Below, piece by piece: positions 60,009-64,000 of a stretch of DNA of 64,000 nucleotides (the stretch's first letter is position 1; each line of letters starts with the position of its first letter). A program made the translations under genes and the position numbers. A model generated the notes under the pieces. It did no database searches and was not told where the DNA came from. It was given only the letters and a program-made list of their open reading frames with translations. Origin of the DNA: Mycolicibacter minnesotensis (GTDB lineage Bacteria; Actinomycetota; Actinomycetes; Mycobacteriales; Mycobacteriaceae); NCBI RefSeq assembly GCF_010731755.1, contig NZ_AP022589.1:2232001-2296000 (forward strand), given 5' to 3'.

Positions 60009-61733
60009 TCAGGCCGGCGCGGATCGGCGGCCGCGCACCAGCTTGCCCGGCCGGGCCGCGGTGGGCTTGCCGTTCTCGGCGATCACCTCGCCGGCGACGA
60101 TCGTCGCGACGTAACCGTCGGCGGTCTGATCCAGGCGGCGTCCACCGGCGGGCAGGTCATAGGTGACCACCGGCTTATGTAGGCGCAGGTTCTGGTGATC
60201 GATGACGTTGAGGTCGGCTTTGTAGCCGACCGCGAGGCGGCCCCGGTCACCGAGCCCGGCGACGTTGGCCGGAGTAGAGGTGAGTTCACGCACCGCCGCT
60301 TCGATGCTGAGGCGGCCGGATGCGCGATCACGGGCCCAGTGGGTCAGCACGTAGGTGGGAAAGCTGGAGTCGCAGATCATTCCGTAGTGCGCTCCGCCGT
60401 CGCCCAGGCCCAGCACCACATCATCGCGGCGCATCAGCGTGCTGACGGTGTCCAGCGAGTTGTTCTCGAAGTTGGCCAGGGCATCGAGCATGATCGCGTG
60501 GCCGTCGTCATCGAGCAGCCGATCGTAGGCCTCCTCGGCCGGCGATACCCCGCGTGCCCGGGCGCGTGCCGCGATGCTCTGTGCTGGATCCGGCTCATAG
60601 TCGGGCTCATCGCCGAGGGGGAAGGTCCAGTCCCAGGACTGGGCCAGGTAGGCCAGCGGGTTGGTCGGGACGATGGTGGGCTGGTCAGCCAGAATCCGTT
60701 GCCGTACCTCGGGTCTACGCATCTCGGCGACCCGCTCCGCCAGCGGCAGGCGGGCGATCTCGTGATAGCTCGGGTACAGCACGAACGGGTGGATGCTCAG
60801 GTCCAGGCCGACCATGAGTCCGATGGGGCGGGGAAAGATCTGAGCGGTGATCGTGGCGCCAGAGCCGTTGGCGGCCTCCACCATGGCCATGGCGTCGCGC
60901 CACAGTGGCGCACCGGCGTTGCCGATCAGCAGGCTGAAGGTGACGGGCAGGCCGGCCAGGGTGGCCGCGTCGAACACCTGCTGCAGGACGGGTTGATAGG
61001 CGCCGTCGGGCAGATCGGGCACGAACTGGATCAGGCCGCCGCCGCCCTCGGCCAGGCCACGGCTGATCGCGAGGATCTCGGCGTAGGAGGCGTCGTAGCT
61101 GGGGATCTGGGAGCCGGTCTTGGTGCGGTGGGTCATCAGCCGTGACGAGGAGAACCCCAGTGCCCCGGCTTGGACGGCCTCCTGGGCCAGCCGACGCATC
61201 TGCGCCAAATCTGCGGGTGTGGCCGGCTCGCGGTCCGCGCCGCGCTGGCCCATCACGTAGACGCGCAGCGGCGAATGCGGCAACAACGCCGCCACGTCGA
61301 TATCCCGATGCCGTTTGTCGACGGCGTCCATGAACTGTGGGAAGGTCTCCCAGGTCCATGGCAGCCCGTCCGTCATCACCACGCCGGGGATGTCTTCGAC
61401 GCCGGCCATCAGGTCCACCAGTACGTCGTGGTCGTCGAGGCGGCACGGCGCGAAGCCCACGCCGCAATTGCCCATCAGCGCGGTCGTCACGCCATGCGCC
61501 GAGGAAGGGTTGAGCCGGTCAGACCAGATGGACTGGCCGTCGTAGTGGGTGTGCAGGTCTACAAAACCCGGTGTGACCAGCAGTCCGGTCGCATCGATCA
61601 CGTGGCGTGCGCCGCCGGACACCGCGCCGATCTCGGTGATCACCCCGTCGCGGATCGCGACGTCGCCGACATACGGCCGGCCACCCAGACCGTCGACGAT
61701 CGTGCCGTTGCGGACCACGAGGTCGAGGCTCAT
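60009..61733 (-). CDS. N-acyl-D-amino-acid deacylase-type amidohydrolase
   Basis: A 574-residue amidohydrolase. Metal ligands are in VDLHTHYDGQ (HxH), the bridging Cys in GNCGVGFAPC is typical of D-aminoacylases, and LGLGDGGAHYG supplies the catalytic Asp. The N- and C-terminal beta-sandwich halves flank the barrel (LVVRNGTIVDGLGGR and VGYKADLNVIDH). It would hydrolyse an N-acyl-D-amino acid or a related amide; the substrate cannot be read. Confidence 0.9.
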   Translation of the reverse strand: MSLDLVVRNGTIVDGLGGRPYVGDVAIRDGVITEIGAVSGGARHVIDATGLLVTPGFVDLHTHYDGQSIWSDRLNPSSAHGVTTALMGNCGVGFAPCRLDDHDVLVDLMAGVEDIPGVVMTDGLPWTWETFPQFMDAVDKRHRDIDVAALLPHSPLRVYVMGQRGADREPATPADLAQMRRLAQEAVQAGALGFSSSRLMTHRTKTGSQIPSYDASYAEILAISRGLAEGGGGLIQFVPDLPDGAYQPVLQQVFDAATLAGLPVTFSLLIGNAGAPLWRDAMAMVEAANGSGATITAQIFPRPIGLMVGLDLSIHPFVLYPSYHEIARLPLAERVAEMRRPEVRQRILADQPTIVPTNPLAYLAQSWDWTFPLGDEPDYEPDPAQSIAARARARGVSPAEEAYDRLLDDDGHAIMLDALANFENNSLDTVSTLMRRDDVVLGLGDGGAHYGMICDSSFPTYVLTHWARDRASGRLSIEAAVRELTSTPANVAGLGDRGRLAVGYKADLNVIDHQNLRLHKPVVTYDLPAGGRRLDQTADGYVATIVAGEVIAENGKPTAARPGKLVRGRRSAPA

Positions 61734-61778
61734 CTGGACAATCTACGACCCGTCGGTGCCGCGTGCCAGGATGATGGC

Positions 61779-62156
61779 GTGATCGATCACTTCGGCATTA
61801 ACTGCACTGACTACGCCAGTTCACAGGAGTTTTACGACGCGATCCTGGCGGTCCTGGGCTACACACGGCAGATGGATGTCGGCCCGGCCACCGGCTACGG
61901 CACCGAGGGCAAGCCGACGTTTTGGATCGCCGACGCTGCAGCGGGTGATGCCTCGGGCGCCAACCGGGAAGTGCACATCGCTTTCAGCGCCGCCGACCGT
62001 GCGCAGGTGCAGGAGTTCTACGACACCGCGCTGCGGCTGGGCGCGGAGTCGCTGCATGCCCCGCGGCTGTGGCCGGAGTACCACCCCGGATATTTCGGCG
62101 CGTTCGTGCGCGATCCGGATGGCAACAACGTCGAGGCGGTCTGCCACCAGGCGTAG
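61779..62156 (+). CDS. VOC-family (glyoxalase/dioxygenase-fold) protein
   Basis: A 125-residue single VOC domain: MIDHFGINCTDYASSQEFYD, ANREVHIAFSAADRAQVQEF, YHPGYFGAFVRDPDGNNVEA. Metal ligands His4 and His and Glu residues at the usual positions suggest a functional metal site. The GTG start sits 45 bases from the divergent amidohydrolase ATG. Its stop codon overlaps the promoter of the next gene. Substrate unknown. Confidence 0.86.
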   Translation: MIDHFGINCTDYASSQEFYDAILAVLGYTRQMDVGPATGYGTEGKPTFWIADAAAGDASGANREVHIAFSAADRAQVQEFYDTALRLGAESLHAPRLWPEYHPGYFGAFVRDPDGNNVEAVCHQA

Positions 62157-62159
62157 CGT
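62154..62159 (+). promoter_or_regulatory. -10 hexamer of the DinB-like gene, overlapping a stop codon
   Basis: TAGCGT starts with the TAG stop of the VOC gene; seven bases follow, then the ATG (leaderless). Confidence 0.6.
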
Positions 62160-62166
62160 CGCCCCT

Positions 62167-62700
62167 ATGACGGGCAACGAGAGCGCTGCAGTCGCCGCGT
62201 TGCGGGTGCTGCTGGCAGATGCGTTCACTCGGCTGATCGAACACGTCGACCAGCTCACCGACGGGCTCACCGACGCTGTCGCAGAGTATCGGCCGACGGC
62301 ACAGGCCAACAGCATCGCCTGGCTGCTCTGGCACAGCGCCCGGGTGCAGGACATCCAGATCGCGCAGATCGCCGGTGTCGAGCAGGTGTGGACACGCGAC
62401 GGCTGGGTGGACCGGTTCGGCCTGGACCTGCCGGCGCAGGACAGCGGCTACGGCCATGGGCCAGACGATGTCGCCAAGGTCAAAGCCCCGCCGCAGCTGC
62501 TTGCCGGGTATTACCGCGACGTGCATCAGTTCACGCTGGGCTACCTCGACGGTGTCACCGCGCAGGAGCTGGCCCGGGTGGTCGACACCCAGTGGGATCC
62601 ACCGGTCACGGCGGGTGTGCGGGTGGTCAGCATTCTCGACGACTGCGCCCAACACCTGGGGCAGGCCGGGTACCTGCGCGGTATCGTGCCAGTGACTTGA
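62167..62700 (+). CDS. DinB-superfamily protein (DUF664/mycothiol-transferase-like)
   Basis: A 177-residue four-helix DinB-fold protein. Putative metal histidines are in LIEHVDQL, LLWHSARVQDIQ and CAQHLGQAGYLRG, the three-His pattern of DinB enzymes. In actinobacteria this fold includes mycothiol-dependent maleylpyruvate isomerase and mycothiol S-transferases, so a mycothiol-linked detoxification role is plausible but not shown. It may be read with or without the preceding VOC gene. Confidence 0.85.
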   Translation: MTGNESAAVAALRVLLADAFTRLIEHVDQLTDGLTDAVAEYRPTAQANSIAWLLWHSARVQDIQIAQIAGVEQVWTRDGWVDRFGLDLPAQDSGYGHGPDDVAKVKAPPQLLAGYYRDVHQFTLGYLDGVTAQELARVVDTQWDPPVTAGVRVVSILDDCAQHLGQAGYLRGIVPVT

Positions 62701-62741
62701 CACCTGTCGAGGCCCGGTGCGATCCGCGTCACAGACCGGGT

Positions 62742-62747
62742 TAGCAT
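62742..62747 (+). promoter_or_regulatory. -10 hexamer of the aldehyde dehydrogenase gene (leaderless)
   Basis: TAGCAT, six bases, then ATG. Confidence 0.55.
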
Positions 62748-62753
62748 GGCGCC

Positions 62754-64000
62754 ATGACCGCCACCAATTCAGTCGCCAGCTTCACCGGCACCGGAACCGT
62801 GTTCAGCCCCGCCACCGGGGAGACTGCCGGTGAGGTGCGCTGGACCGATTCTTCCGACGTCGCCACGATTGCGGCCGGGCTGCGCACCGCCCAGCGCGAG
62901 TGGGAGCACCGCGGTGCCAAGGGCCGGGCCAAGGCCCTGGCACGTTTCGCGGTGTGGCTCGGCGACAACCGGGACGAGATCGAGAAGCTGCTGATCGCCG
63001 AGACCGGCAAATCCAGCACTGACGCCGCCCAAGAAGTCCCACTGTTGATCATGATCCTGTCGTACGTGATCAAGGTGATGGAGAAGGCGGTCGCCCCGGA
63101 GACCCGGCCGGCGTCGACGCCGGTGTTGAAGGTCAAGAAGATCACCATCCACTACCGGCCGCGGCCGGTAGTCGGCGTGATCGCGCCGTGGAACTACCCG
63201 GTGGCCAATGCCTTGATGGATGCGATCGGCGCATTGGCGGCCGGGTGCGCCGTCTTGCTCAAGCCGTCCGAGCAGACCCCGCTGACCGCTGAGCTGTTGC
63301 GCCAGGGCTGGCTGGCCTCGGGCGCACCGGATGTGTTCGCGGTGGTGCAGGGCGCCCGCGAGGTGGCCGAAGCGGTGATCGACAACTCCGACTACGTGCA
63401 GTTCACGGGTTCCACCGCTACCGGGCGCAAGGTCGCCGAGCGGGCCGCGAGCCGGCTGGTGCCGGTCAGCCTGGAACTGGGCGGCAAGGACCCGATGATC
63501 GTGTGCGAAGACGCCGATGTCGACCTGGCCGCGCATGCCGCGGTCTGGGGCGCGATGTTCAACGCCGGGCAGACCTGCGTGTCGGTCGAGCGGGTCTATG
63601 TCCTCGAACCCGTCTACGACAAGTTCGTCGCCGCGGTCGTCCGCGATGTCGAGGCCCTGCAGATGGGCGTCGGCGAAGGCAAGCACTTCGGTGCCCTGAT
63701 CAGCGACCAGCAGCTGGCGATCGCCGAGCGGCACGTGAAGGAGGCGGTGGCCGCCGGAGCGCGGGCATTGACCGGTGGAGAACGCGCGAGCGGTCCCGGC
63801 AGCTTCTTTGCGCCCACCGTGCTGGTCGATGTGGATCACTCGATGGCCTGCATGACCGAGGAGACCTTCGGCCCGACCCTGCCGATCATGAAGGTTGCCA
63901 GTGTCGAAGAGGCGATTCGCCTCGCCAACGACAGCGTCTACGGGCTGAGCGCATCGGTGTTCTCCCGCGATGTGGCGCGCGCCAAAGACATCGCACTGCA
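62754..64000 (+). CDS. Aldehyde dehydrogenase, 3' end outside window
   Basis: A NAD(P)-dependent aldehyde dehydrogenase; 415 residues are visible. Catalytic Glu is in LELGGKDPMIV and the nucleophile Cys in NAGQTCVSVERVYV. NAD-binding marks are VIAPWNYPVAN and VQFTGSTATGRKVAE, and the EETFGP motif is present. Family length is about 500, so roughly a fifth is missing. Substrate range cannot be read; semialdehydes and aliphatic aldehydes are usual. Preceded by an apparent leaderless promoter. Confidence 0.94.
   Translation, partial: MTATNSVASFTGTGTVFSPATGETAGEVRWTDSSDVATIAAGLRTAQREWEHRGAKGRAKALARFAVWLGDNRDEIEKLLIAETGKSSTDAAQEVPLLIMILSYVIKVMEKAVAPETRPASTPVLKVKKITIHYRPRPVVGVIAPWNYPVANALMDAIGALAAGCAVLLKPSEQTPLTAELLRQGWLASGAPDVFAVVQGAREVAEAVIDNSDYVQFTGSTATGRKVAERAASRLVPVSLELGGKDPMIVCEDADVDLAAHAAVWGAMFNAGQTCVSVERVYVLEPVYDKFVAAVVRDVEALQMGVGEGKHFGALISDQQLAIAERHVKEAVAAGARALTGGERASGPGSFFAPTVLVDVDHSMACMTEETFGPTLPIMKVASVEEAIRLANDSVYGLSASVFSRDVARAKDIAL

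Overview
The window is a high-GC actinobacterial chromosome segment and almost certainly mycobacterial. It carries fgd1, pknG, a secreted chorismate mutase, lpqL-type lipoproteins, a mycothiol-era DinB protein and groEL2 (Cpn60.2). Its gene order closely follows the Mycobacterium tuberculosis Rv0406c-Rv0440 block. The species cannot be fixed from sequence reading alone. A non-tuberculous species is likely, because several genes are inserted or missing relative to M. tuberculosis.

Layout. 1-3.3 kb: a K+/H+ antiporter (cut by the window edge), a TrkA/RCK protein and an LCM-type methyltransferase. 3.3-6.2 kb: a haemophore-like protein, an MBL hydrolase, fgd1, and a secreted cupin in the place where M. 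tuberculosis has pta-ackA. 6.2-10.7 kb: the Rv0412c-glnH-pknG operon. 10.9-17.8 kb: mutT3, divergent thiE / thiO-thiS-thiG, an SGNH hydrolase and two tandem M28 lipoproteins (LpqL and a paralogue that has lost a zinc ligand). 17.9-22.2 kb: a double-TetR regulator, a tandem repeat, a Baeyer-Villiger-type monooxygenase, a small acidic protein and a FabH-like synthase. 22.2-25.5 kb: thiC-thiD-hydrolase under a TPP riboswitch. 25.5-28.1 kb: an MFS exporter behind a palindromic operator, then an M-box magnesium riboswitch whose long leader holds an apparent upstream ORF before a small conserved gene. 28.1-33.4 kb: the P-type ATPase ctpH between two small hydrophobic proteins. 33.5-42.5 kb: xthA, a GNAT protein, def, a DUF3263 protein, virR-like, sodC, a YbdK-type ligase, a Lon-N protein, a VOC-SRPBCC fusion and a Cdc48-like ATPase. 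42.5-44.5 kb: an inserted 13E12-type HNH gene and a secreted chorismate mutase. 44.5-48.3 kb: pssA, psd, moeA and an SDR. 48.3-54.4 kb: a PH-domain membrane pair, a helicase, an M24-like protein, a second SDR and a divergent TetR. 54.4-56.4 kb: groEL2 with two CIRCE operators and a terminator. 56.4-64 kb: an MBL-CobU fusion, a PPOX protein, an aldo-keto reductase, a methyltransferase, an amidohydrolase, a VOC protein, a DinB protein and the start of an aldehyde dehydrogenase.

Themes. Thiamine synthesis is nearly complete here (thiE, O, S, G, C, D). Magnesium and cation handling is represented by the M-box locus, ctpH and the antiporter. At least a dozen genes have a TANNNT -10 hexamer 6-8 nt before the start codon, the mycobacterial leaderless signature. 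In two cases the hexamer includes the stop codon of the gene upstream. Two copies of a 61-bp inverted-repeat element and one 57-bp tandem repeat lie in intergenic spacers.
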